Positions 57,942-64,000 of a stretch of DNA of 64,000 bases are shown here, in pieces (the first letter of the stretch is position 1; every line of letters starts with the position of its first letter). Source of the DNA: Butyrivibrio proteoclasticus B316 (lineage in GTDB: Bacteria > Bacillota > Clostridia > Lachnospirales > Lachnospiraceae). A program made the translations under genes and the position numbers. Location of the stretch: the NCBI RefSeq assembly GCF_000145035.1, contig NC_014387.1, forward strand, positions 1 to 64,000, in the 5' to 3' direction. The notes below the pieces were generated by a model. The model did not search any database and was not told the origin of the DNA. It saw nothing but the letters and a program-made list of their open reading frames with translations.

Positions 57942-57960
57942 ATTATGCACATGTTTATTC

Positions 57961-57989
57961 GTGACAATATTTTTTTTCGAGTATATAAT
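57961..57989 (+). promoter_or_regulatory. Strong predicted promoter of the repeat lipoprotein
   Basis: GTGACA (57961-57966), 17-bp spacer and a perfect TATAAT (57984-57989), giving a leader of about 65 nt. Confidence 0.7.
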
Positions 57990-58062
57990 CATATTTCGTA
58001 CTGAAGCAATTGGCTTGCAATGTAATTGCAAAGTATAAGGTAAGAAGAGGAGATTATATATT

Positions 58063-58371
58063 ATGAAGAAGAATATCGTAACATTACTTTCAGCATTAAC
58101 ACTTTCTGCAGCAGTACTTGCTGGTTGTGGAGAGGCTACAGTAGAGACAGCTGTTGAGGAGACATCTGTAGAGGCTTCTGTTGAGGCTACTTCAGTTGTT
58201 GAAGAGGCTGTTGAGGCTGCATCAGAGGCATCTTCAGTAGAAGAGGCTGTTGAGGCTGCATCAGATGCTTCATCAGTAGAAGAGGCAGTTGAGGCTGCAT
58301 CAGACGCTTCATCAGTAGAAGAGGCAGTTGAGGCTGCTTCAGAAGCTACATCAGAGGCATCAAACAACTAA
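58063..58371 (+). CDS. Small lipoprotein made of acidic 13-residue repeats
   Basis: A 102-residue lipoprotein: signal peptide and LAGC lipobox (Cys near residue 21), then a mature part made almost only of Glu, Ala, Ser, Val and Thr. Four copies of a 13-residue unit VEEAVEAASxASS run from 58198 to 58353 as 39-bp repeats, preceded by shorter degenerate VE(E/A)xSVEA units. No enzyme domain exists; it may be an acidic wall or membrane-surface spacer. Its composition resembles the acidic linker of the GH10 xylanase. A strong promoter and terminator make it a one-gene unit. Confidence 0.85.
   Translation: MKKNIVTLLSALTLSAAVLAGCGEATVETAVEETSVEASVEATSVVEEAVEAASEASSVEEAVEAASDASSVEEAVEAASDASSVEEAVEAASEATSEASNN
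58198..58353 (+). repeat. Four tandem 39-bp repeats in the small lipoprotein gene
   Basis: In-frame units at 58198, 58237, 58276 and 58315, nearly identical in DNA (GAAGAGGC(T/A)GTTGAGGCTG core), each encoding 13 residues. Copy number could vary between strains. Confidence 0.9.
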
Positions 58372-58442
58372 TTCAATTAGATTTTTTACACCAGGTATTA
58401 TAACTAGTTAATAATCAATTGCTTTAGCCAGTACATGGAAGA

Positions 58443-58480
58443 AGAGCCATCACATTCATTTGAGTGTGATGGCTCTTTTT
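58443..58480. terminator. Terminator between the repeat lipoprotein and the Fur-family gene
   Basis: AGAGCCATCACATTC pairs with GAGTGTGATGGCTCT (one wobble), followed by TTTTT; the AAGAG on the left also allows use from the other strand. Confidence 0.85.
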
Positions 58481-58514
58481 CAGTGCACATAACGGCGTAC
58501 GTTTCTAATATTTT

Positions 58515-58964
58515 TTACTTACAATCATTACAATAGCCGTATACTTCAAGGTTATGTCCGGTTATCTCAAAGCCGGGAATAGAATGCTCTATTTCGTGGC
58601 TGATCTCATGGAGCGGACAAGTGCCAAGAGGTATTTTTTTGTGACATTTGAGACAGACTGCGTAATGTCTGTGCTTACCATTATTGAGTTCATAAACAGC
58701 ATTTTCTTCAGTAGATAAAATGGTTTTGGATATTACTCCTGCTTTTTCAAAGGCTATGAGATTCCTATAAATAGTTGAAAAAGCATACATCTCCTTGGGA
58801 TGTTCATTATTGAGAAGAGAGTATATCTCCGCTGCTGAAAGAGGTTCGTGATTTGAGTATAGTATCTTGTAGATATCTATTCTCTGCTTGGTCTTCTTAA
58901 ATCCTTCAGGCCAGTTTCTCTCTATTATCTCATCGTACGATTCGGGGTGTATCTTACAGCTCAT
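58515..58964 (-). CDS. Fur-family metal-responsive regulator
   Basis: A 149-residue Fur-family repressor. The winged helix (KKTKQRIDIYKILYSNHEPLSAAEIY, YAFSTIYRNLIAFEKAGVI) is followed by HRHYAVCLKCHKK and a terminal GYCNDC, giving two CxxC pairs for a structural zinc. Which of Fur, Zur or PerR it is cannot be settled. It lies 27 bp downstream of a heavy-metal permease gene on the same strand, and a perfect palindrome precedes that operon, so it probably controls both genes in response to a metal such as zinc or manganese. Confidence 0.9.
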   Translation of the reverse strand: MSCKIHPESYDEIIERNWPEGFKKTKQRIDIYKILYSNHEPLSAAEIYSLLNNEHPKEMYAFSTIYRNLIAFEKAGVISKTILSTEENAVYELNNGKHRHYAVCLKCHKKIPLGTCPLHEISHEIEHSIPGFEITGHNLEVYGYCNDCK

Positions 58965-58991
58965 AAGTGACCTCTTTTACCATATCATTGA

Positions 58992-59888
58992 TCAAATTGT
59001 GATTCCCAGTAAATCAATGAGAAGTCCAACAACAGTTCCTATAGCAAATAGCAAAATAGCAATGTTAATGTTCTCTTTTTTGTCATCATTAACTCTAAAT
59101 AAAACCAAAAGACCGATACCGGCGCCAACAAGGAGACCTGACATCATGGTTCCGAGAGTGATCATCTGATCAAGGTACAGCTCAGTTATGATAACAGAAG
59201 CTGCGCAATTAGGAATAAGTCCAACAATTCCGGCAAGGATATGGCTGATAACAGGGCTGGTCTTGAGAAGAAGCGCTACATTATCTGATCCTATGAGTTC
59301 AATCACAAGATTGAGAATAAGTGAAAGAGCAAGCACAAATAAGAATATGTGGATAGTGTGAACTAAAGCTGACTTTGCAATGCCAAGAAATCCGGTGTCC
59401 TCCTCATCATCGCAGTGGCAATGCTCTTTCTCGCAGAGAGCTTCTATACGTACAGGATCATTTGCAGATTTGCTGTGAGCTTTGTGATATGCGTGAACAA
59501 TAAAATCAATTATGAATCCTGCAATTATACCGATGAGAGCCTTGATAGCCAAAATCTTGATCATAGTAGGAATTGGCACCTGCTCGGAAATAAAAAGAGG
59601 AACCATCTCATCTGAAGTAGATAGATATATTGCTATCAGAGTGCCAAGTGTAATGACTCTTCCTGCATAAAGGTTTGAAGCTGCAGCAGAGAATCCACAC
59701 TGAGGGAAGACTCCAATAAGTCCGCCCCAAAGAGGGCCAAAGTACTCAGTCTTCTCTACAATACCTGAAGTAAACTCGGCAGTCTTGTGCTCAAGATATT
59801 CCATAATAAGATATGTAATAAATAAGAAAGGAAGGATCTTGAGTGAATCTATAAGTGCATCTAGTACTACGTCTAAAATAAGTTCCAT
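58992..59888 (-). CDS. Putative heavy-metal exporter (ArsP_2/DUF2899-like permease)
   Basis: A 298-residue membrane protein with about nine to ten hydrophobic segments in two halves. Each half has a GGLIGVFPQCGFSAA or VGLIPNCAASVIITELYL type motif with a cysteine in a membrane segment, the mark of the putative 10-TM metal exporter family annotated as arsenic efflux or manganese transporter. The central loop is His/Cys-rich (CEKEHCHCDDEED), a likely metal-binding site. The ATG at 59888 follows AAAGGAG; an upstream in-frame start at 59933 would read through the operator. Confidence 0.83.
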   Translation of the reverse strand: MELILDVVLDALIDSLKILPFLFITYLIMEYLEHKTAEFTSGIVEKTEYFGPLWGGLIGVFPQCGFSAAASNLYAGRVITLGTLIAIYLSTSDEMVPLFISEQVPIPTMIKILAIKALIGIIAGFIIDFIVHAYHKAHSKSANDPVRIEALCEKEHCHCDDEEDTGFLGIAKSALVHTIHIFLFVLALSLILNLVIELIGSDNVALLLKTSPVISHILAGIVGLIPNCAASVIITELYLDQMITLGTMMSGLLVGAGIGLLVLFRVNDDKKENINIAILLFAIGTVVGLLIDLLGITI

Positions 59889-59925
59889 TTTGTCTCCTTT
59901 ACTAAATGTGAATCGACGTTGATGC

Positions 59926-59946
59926 AAATGCAAACCATTTGCATTT
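59926..59946. promoter_or_regulatory. Perfect 9-3-9 palindrome, candidate Fur-family operator
   Basis: AAATGCAAA, CCA, TTTGCATTT: a perfect 21-bp inverted repeat 38 bp before the permease start, followed downstream by the Fur-family gene. An extra ATGCAAA repeat overlaps its left arm (59922-59928). Size and symmetry fit Fur/Zur/PerR-type binding. Confidence 0.75.
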
Positions 59947-59973
59947 TGAAAAATTGCAAAAAAAAGAGCAAGA

Positions 59974-60044
59974 AGCGGGTGATGGGAATCGAACCCACGT
60001 ATCCAGCTTGGAAGGCTGGTGTTCTACCATTGAACTACACCCGC
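59974..60044 (-). tRNA. tRNA-Gly (anticodon TCC)
   Basis: Read on the minus strand the 71-nt gene folds as a cloverleaf: acceptor GCGGGTG/CACCCGC, D arm GTTC/GAAC with AATGGTA loop, anticodon arm CCAGC-CTTCCAA-GCTGG with TCC, T arm GTGGG-TTCGATT-CCCAT, discriminator T as usual for glycine. CCA is not encoded. A T-run follows within 15 bp on the minus strand. Confidence 0.97.
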
Positions 60045-60125
60045 AAGGTGCTGACAAGAATGTATTGTACTAACTTTTATATAGTGTGTCAAGTTTTTTT
60101 GTGATAAACTATCTTTGTTTGTCAT

Positions 60126-60154
60126 TTGACATAGTGTTTTGCTGGTGTTAATAT
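60126..60154 (+). promoter_or_regulatory. Sigma-A promoter of the suf operon
   Basis: A perfect TTGACA (60126-60131), 17-bp spacer, TAATAT (60149-60154). Transcription should start near 60161, inside the palindrome that follows. Confidence 0.75.
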
Positions 60155-60157
60155 AAA

Positions 60158-60176
60158 TCCTACTAAGTTAGTAGGA
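60158..60176. promoter_or_regulatory. Perfect 9-1-9 palindrome at the suf start site, candidate Rrf2/IscR operator
   Basis: TCCTACTAA, G, TTAGTAGGA: a 19-bp perfect inverted repeat covering the predicted transcription start. The CTACTAA/TTAGTAG core resembles type 1 IscR sites of the Rrf2 family, the usual regulator of Fe-S assembly genes. No iscR gene lies in the window. Confidence 0.65.
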
Positions 60177-60211
60177 AATGGTTTTGCGTATAAACGAAAG
60201 GAACTATTGTT

Positions 60212-60958
60212 ATGTCAGAACAGTCTTTATTACAGGTCAAGGATTTATCAGTATCAATAGATAATGAACTTCCTATACTTCATAATATCAACCTGGATAT
60301 CAAGCCGGGCGAGACTCACGTGCTCATGGGACCAAACGGAGCAGGTAAGTCAACTCTTGGATTTACTCTAATGGGTAACCCACATTATAACGTAACTAAT
60401 GGTAGCATCACATTTGAGGGACAGGACATCACAGATGCTTCTTCTGATAAGAGAGCCAAGGCTGGAATGTTCCTTTCATTCCAGAATCCATATGAGGTTC
60501 CCGGAATATCTCTTAGCAGCTTTATCAGAAATGCATATCATGCTCAGACAGGTGCTCCTGTTAAGCTTCTTGCATTCCAGAAATCACTTAAGGCAGCCAT
60601 GGAGATACTTTCTATGGATGAATCTTATGCAGACAGAGATCTTAATGTAGGATTTTCAGGTGGTGAGAAAAAGAAGGCTGAGATTCTGCAGCTTCTTATG
60701 CTCAACCCTAAGTTTGCAATACTTGATGAGACTGATTCAGGTCTTGATGTAGATGCTGTTCGTACAGTATCCAAGGGTATTGAAGAATATCAGAAAAAGA
60801 AGGATGGAGCTCTTCTTATAATTACACACAGTACTAAGATTTTGGAATCTCTCCATGTTGATTATACACATGTACTCGTTAAGGGTAACATTGTTCATAC
60901 CGGCGACGGTTCACTTGTTGATGAGATCAATGCAAACGGATTTGAGAGATTTGTATAA
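60212..60958 (+). CDS. sufC: Fe-S cluster assembly ATPase SufC
   Basis: SufC is the ABC-type ATPase that works with SufB and SufD as the scaffold for Fe-S cluster assembly. The 248-residue protein has Walker A GPNGAGKST near residue 39, the SufC signature FSGGEKKKAEILQ, Walker B ILDETDSGLDVDA and an H-loop ITHSTKILE. It has no membrane partner, consistent with the soluble SufBCD complex. It is the first gene of the suf operon behind a strong promoter and palindrome. Confidence 0.97.
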   Translation: MSEQSLLQVKDLSVSIDNELPILHNINLDIKPGETHVLMGPNGAGKSTLGFTLMGNPHYNVTNGSITFEGQDITDASSDKRAKAGMFLSFQNPYEVPGISLSSFIRNAYHAQTGAPVKLLAFQKSLKAAMEILSMDESYADRDLNVGFSGGEKKKAEILQLLMLNPKFAILDETDSGLDVDAVRTVSKGIEEYQKKKDGALLIITHSTKILESLHVDYTHVLVKGNIVHTGDGSLVDEINANGFERFV

Positions 60959-60969
60959 AGAGGTTTGAT

Positions 60970-62379
60970 ATGAGCGATAACAAACAGATTGTGGCCGATA
61001 TCGACCGCAGTTTATATGATTTTAAGGATGTGGAGTCAGAAAAAGACTTCTATCGTATGGCAGAAGGTCTCACAAAAGAAACAGTTCTCAAGGTATCTGA
61101 GGAGAAGAACGATCCTGAATGGATGCGCGATTTCAGACTTAAATGTCTTGAGCTGTATGAACAGATCAAGATGCCAAATTGGGGCCCTAGCATAGAGGGA
61201 CTTGATATGGACAGAATATCTTCTTATGTACGACATAAGTCAGACATGAAGGGTAAGTGGGAAGATGTTCCTGAGGATATCAAGAACACATTTGAGAAAC
61301 TTGGAATTCCACAGGCAGAGAGAGAATCTCTTGCAGGTGTTGGTGCTCAGTATGACTCAGAGCTTGTTTATCACAATGTCAAAGATGAAGTAGCTGCTCA
61401 GGGCGTTATTTATACTGACCTTGAGAGCGCCATTCACGGCGAATATGCTGACATGATCAAGGAACACTTCATGAAACTTGTGCCTCCTACAGATCACAAG
61501 TTTGCAGCACTTCATGGAGCTGTTTGGTCAGGCGGATCTTTTGTTTATGTTCCTAAGGGAGTTAAGGTAGAAATACCACTTCAGTCATATTTTAGACTGA
61601 ATGCTGCCGGAGCAGGACAGTTTGAGCACACACTTATTATAGTTGATGAGGGAGCTGATCTTCACTTTATCGAAGGTTGTTCAGCACCTAAGTATAATGT
61701 AGCCAATCTCCATGCCGGCTGTGTAGAGCTTTTTGTCGGCAAGGGGGCGAGACTTCGTTACTCAACAATTGAGAACTGGTCCAAAAATATGTATAACCTT
61801 AATACCAAGAGAGCTGTTGTTGAGGAAAACGGAATAATGGAGTGGGTATCAGGATCCTTTGGTTCTCACACATCTTACCTGTATCCTATGACTATCCTCA
61901 AAGGAAATGGTTCCAAGATGGAATTTACAGGTATCACTTTTGCAGGTAAGGGACAGAATCTTGATACAGGAGCCAAGGTTGTTCATGTAGGAGAGAGAAC
62001 TTCTTCTGTTATTTCTACCAAGTCAATTTCCAAGGACGGTGGAATTGGTACTTACAGGAGTAGCGTAACTATCCAGAAGACAGCCAAGAAAGCGAAGGCA
62101 TCAGTATCATGTGATTCCCTGATGCTTGATAGTATTTCACGAGCAGATACAGTCCCTGCAATGGATATTCGTACTAATGACGCTGATGTAGGACACGAGG
62201 CCAAGATAGGAAGAATCAGTGATGAAGCGATTTTCTATCTTATGTCACGAGGAATCAGTGAGGAGGATGCCAAGGCTATGATCGTAAGCGGCTTTGCTAA
62301 TCCGGTTTCCAAAGAGCTGCCTCTTGAATATGCTGTTGAGATGAACAATCTGATCAAGCTTGAAATGAGCGGTCACTGA
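60970..62379 (+). CDS. sufB: Fe-S cluster assembly scaffold SufB
   Basis: SufB is the main scaffold protein on which the nascent Fe-S cluster forms. The 469-residue sequence matches SufB throughout, including AALHGAVWSGGSFVYVPKGV, FEHTLIIVDEGADLHFIEGCSAP, NWSKNMYNLNTKRA, and the C-terminal GHEAKIGRISDEAIFYLMSRGISEEDAKAMIVSGF. It starts 11 bp after sufC and precedes sufD, so the three subunits come from one transcript. Confidence 0.97.
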   Translation: MSDNKQIVADIDRSLYDFKDVESEKDFYRMAEGLTKETVLKVSEEKNDPEWMRDFRLKCLELYEQIKMPNWGPSIEGLDMDRISSYVRHKSDMKGKWEDVPEDIKNTFEKLGIPQAERESLAGVGAQYDSELVYHNVKDEVAAQGVIYTDLESAIHGEYADMIKEHFMKLVPPTDHKFAALHGAVWSGGSFVYVPKGVKVEIPLQSYFRLNAAGAGQFEHTLIIVDEGADLHFIEGCSAPKYNVANLHAGCVELFVGKGARLRYSTIENWSKNMYNLNTKRAVVEENGIMEWVSGSFGSHTSYLYPMTILKGNGSKMEFTGITFAGKGQNLDTGAKVVHVGERTSSVISTKSISKDGGIGTYRSSVTIQKTAKKAKASVSCDSLMLDSISRADTVPAMDIRTNDADVGHEAKIGRISDEAIFYLMSRGISEEDAKAMIVSGFANPVSKELPLEYAVEMNNLIKLEMSGH

Positions 62380-62427
62380 TCAGACATGATAGAGGTTGTT
62401 TCTTAGTTTAAGATTTGGGAGCATAAC

Positions 62428-63597
62428 ATGAATACAGATTTGAATATGAAGGTTAATGTACTTCCGGTTTATACCTACAATTTTCTCAAGGTTAACGATA
62501 GTACAATTGATGCTTCAGACATAAAAATAGATACAGTAGATTGCCCTAAGCCGGACGCAGTTCCTCAGGGCGTTACACTTAATAGCGGCGTCGCATTTGA
62601 GGAGGCAGGCGAAATCTTTAGGGCTAATAAAGACAAGATCCTTGTTTCTACAGGAGTTCCCGGAGAGCCAAATGGTGATACTTCTGCTAGAGATTCCGAG
62701 CAGGTTATCAGAACAGGAATGGGAGTAGATGTTGATAAGCTCTTTATTTCAGCTGGAGCTACATGTGATGTCTACACAGTAGATGAAGGTGCTATTGTTG
62801 AGCAGCCTGTAGTTATTCGTTTTGATATGAAAGATGGACAGGGATGCCTTGCATCTAATGTCATACATGCCAGAAAGAATTCTGAAGTAACAGTTATTAT
62901 GGACTATGCTTCAGGAGAAGATAAAGAAGCGTCCGGATTCCTTGGCGTTAGCACCAGAGTTTTGGTAGAAGAGGGGGCAAGAGTTAATCTTGTTAAGACT
63001 CAGATGCTTGGAAATGGATACCTTCATTTTGATGATCTTGGCGGTGTGTGTTTTGAGAAGGGTGCTATCAGACTTGTAGGATTAGAGCTTGGAGCCAAGA
63101 AGGTTTGGAATGGGAGCTACATTAACCTGGCAACAAAAGAGTCAGATTTTACCAGTGATATAGGATTTCTTGGAAGAGATGATCATCAGATCGACATAAA
63201 TTATGTTGCTGATCACAGGGGAAAAAAGACCAATGCTCTTATGCAGTTTAAGGGTGTGTTGATGGATGAAGCCCAGAAAACTCTGAGATTTACTATTGAT
63301 TTTAAAAATGGAAGTGCCGGCTCTGTAGGTGATGAGCAGGAAGATGTACTTCTTTTGGGAGAAGATGTAATTAACCGTACAATGCCAATTATTCTCTGTC
63401 AGGAAGAAGATGTTGACGGAAGACATGGAGCTACGATTGGTCAGCTTGGCGAAGATCTTTTGTTCTATATGCAGTCAAGAGGTATAGATGAAGAAGAGGC
63501 TAAGAGGATCATGATCAGGCAAGACTTGACAGTGTTGCAAGGCTTATCCCGGATGCGGCTCTTATGCAGAGAGTTCAGTATTATATTCAGGAAATAA
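62428..63597 (+). CDS. sufD: Fe-S cluster assembly protein SufD, C terminus frameshifted
   Basis: SufD forms the scaffold complex with SufB and SufC. Residues up to about 364 match the family: a beta-helix core and HGATIGQLGEDLLFYMQSRGIDEEEAKRIMIR. After ATGATCAGG at 63511-63519 the reading frame stops resembling SufD. Adding one G there restores the family ending: ARLDSVARLIPDAALMQRV, then a TGA at 63600-63602. So one base is missing near 63518-63519, replacing the last residues and stopping at 63597. It may be a sequencing or assembly error in a G-run or a real mutation. Confidence 0.9.
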   Translation: MNTDLNMKVNVLPVYTYNFLKVNDSTIDASDIKIDTVDCPKPDAVPQGVTLNSGVAFEEAGEIFRANKDKILVSTGVPGEPNGDTSARDSEQVIRTGMGVDVDKLFISAGATCDVYTVDEGAIVEQPVVIRFDMKDGQGCLASNVIHARKNSEVTVIMDYASGEDKEASGFLGVSTRVLVEEGARVNLVKTQMLGNGYLHFDDLGGVCFEKGAIRLVGLELGAKKVWNGSYINLATKESDFTSDIGFLGRDDHQIDINYVADHRGKKTNALMQFKGVLMDEAQKTLRFTIDFKNGSAGSVGDEQEDVLLLGEDVINRTMPIILCQEEDVDGRHGATIGQLGEDLLFYMQSRGIDEEEAKRIMIRQDLTVLQGLSRMRLLCREFSIIFRK

Positions 63598-63611
63598 TAT
63601 GATCATAAGAA

Positions 63612-63639
63612 TTGCTCCATGACTTTATTCATGGAGCAA
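63612..63639. other. Perfect hairpin between sufD and sufS
   Basis: TTGCTCCATGA (63612-63622) pairs perfectly with TCATGGAGCAA (63629-63639) around a 6-nt loop. No T-run follows on the plus strand, so it is not a classical terminator; it may stabilise or process the upstream part of the suf mRNA. Confidence 0.7.
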
Positions 63640-63678
63640 AAATACTATATTCTAATAGATTATCGAGGAGAAATACCC

Positions 63679-64000
63679 ATGGGTAGTTTGCAGGATTATC
63701 GCAAGGACTTTGATATTTTGAATTCCGGCGATTACGTATATTTTGATAACGCAGCAACATCTCAGAGACCAAGACAGGTACTAGATGCTGTCACTAATTT
63801 CTATAAGACAGCTAATGCCAATCCTCTCAGAGGATTATATGATTGGAGCGTTGCAGCTACAGATGCATACGAAAATGCCAGATGCACAGTTGCTGATTTT
63901 ATCGGTGCCAAAAGAGCGGAAGAAATTATTTTTACAAGAAATACTACAGAGTCACTTAATCTTGTGGCCTACAGTTATGGACTTGAAAATGTTCATGAAG
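63679..64000 (+). CDS. sufS: Cysteine desulfurase SufS, N-terminal part (runs off the window)
   Basis: SufS is the PLP enzyme that takes sulfur from cysteine for Fe-S assembly. Only the first 107 codons are present. They show the group II desulfurase start: YVYFDNAATSQRPRQVLDAV, ANPLRGLYDWSVAATDAYENAR (where many SufS have NVHRG) and EIIFTRNTTESLNLVAYSYG. A GAGGAG lies 8 bp before the ATG. It follows sufD after a perfect hairpin; a sufU gene may follow outside the window. Confidence 0.92.
   Translation, partial: MGSLQDYRKDFDILNSGDYVYFDNAATSQRPRQVLDAVTNFYKTANANPLRGLYDWSVAATDAYENARCTVADFIGAKRAEEIIFTRNTTESLNLVAYSYGLENVHE

Noticed and set aside
58198..58353. CRISPR-like regular repeats
   Set aside because: The 39-bp units are in-frame coding repeats without unique spacers.
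57924..58367. 147-residue minus-strand ORF rich in Ala/Ser/Thr
   Set aside because: It is the antisense of the 39-bp repeats of the lipoprotein gene; repeat composition keeps the frame open. The plus-strand gene has promoter, ribosome binding site, signal peptide and terminator.

Overview
The window starts exactly on the dnaA start codon and reads dnaA, dnaN, an S4-domain gene, recF, gyrB, gyrA. It is therefore the replication-origin end of a chromosome numbered from dnaA. The AT-rich DNA, the Trp T-box RNA, the Gram-positive-type two-component genes and lipoproteins, the rumen-type plant-cell-wall enzymes (GH10 xylanase, GH51 arabinofuranosidase, GH43-like protein) and the SufCBDS cluster all point to an anaerobic Firmicute of the Lachnospiraceae. 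Butyrivibrio or Pseudobutyrivibrio is the best guess; this is inferred from gene content, not from a search.

Layout: 1-8.9 kb replication-initiation block with oriC between dnaA and dnaN. 8.9-10.4 kb GGDEF protein. 10.4-15.3 kb trpDCFBA on the minus strand behind a T-box with a UGG specifier and a second hairpin terminator; trpE and trpG are absent. 15.4-19.2 kb heterodimeric multidrug-type ABC exporter preceded by a short leader ORF and a set of alternative hairpins that look like a ribosome-controlled attenuator. 19.3-29.2 kb mixed genes: AEC permease, hydrolase, GH51, DUF4234, MATE, Fe-S aldo/keto reductase, YolD plus Y-family polymerase, SurE. 29.3-33.1 kb DUF3160 lipoprotein coupled to a CapA-like protein. 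33.2-36.9 kb large modular wall-bound xylanase. 37-41.1 kb MBOAT acyltransferase with an SGNH-like partner, a TSCPD protein and MurG. 41.2-46.9 kb reverse rubrerythrin, RpiR regulator-LuxS-MtnN, glucose-6-phosphate isomerase, GH43-like protein. 47-51.5 kb two-component system, RluA-type pseudouridine synthase, O-antigen-ligase-like membrane protein. 51.5-58.4 kb unknown protein, VTC polyphosphate polymerase plus DUF4956 membrane protein, a second two-component system, a DUF3810 peptidase-like protein, and two lipoproteins, one made of 13-residue repeats. 58.5-60 kb Fur-family regulator and metal-exporter-like permease behind a perfect 9-3-9 palindrome, then tRNA-Gly. 60.1-64 kb SufC-SufB-SufD-SufS behind a strong promoter with a 9-1-9 palindrome at +1; sufD carries a 1-base deletion near its end and sufS runs off the window.

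The most interesting signals are regulatory rather than new protein families: the exporter attenuator at 15.43-15.60 kb, the tandem terminators behind the trp T-box, the palindromic operators of the metal permease and suf operons, and a dyad filling a 19-bp promoter spacer before the 47-kb two-component system. No CRISPR array, insertion sequence, prophage or rRNA was seen.
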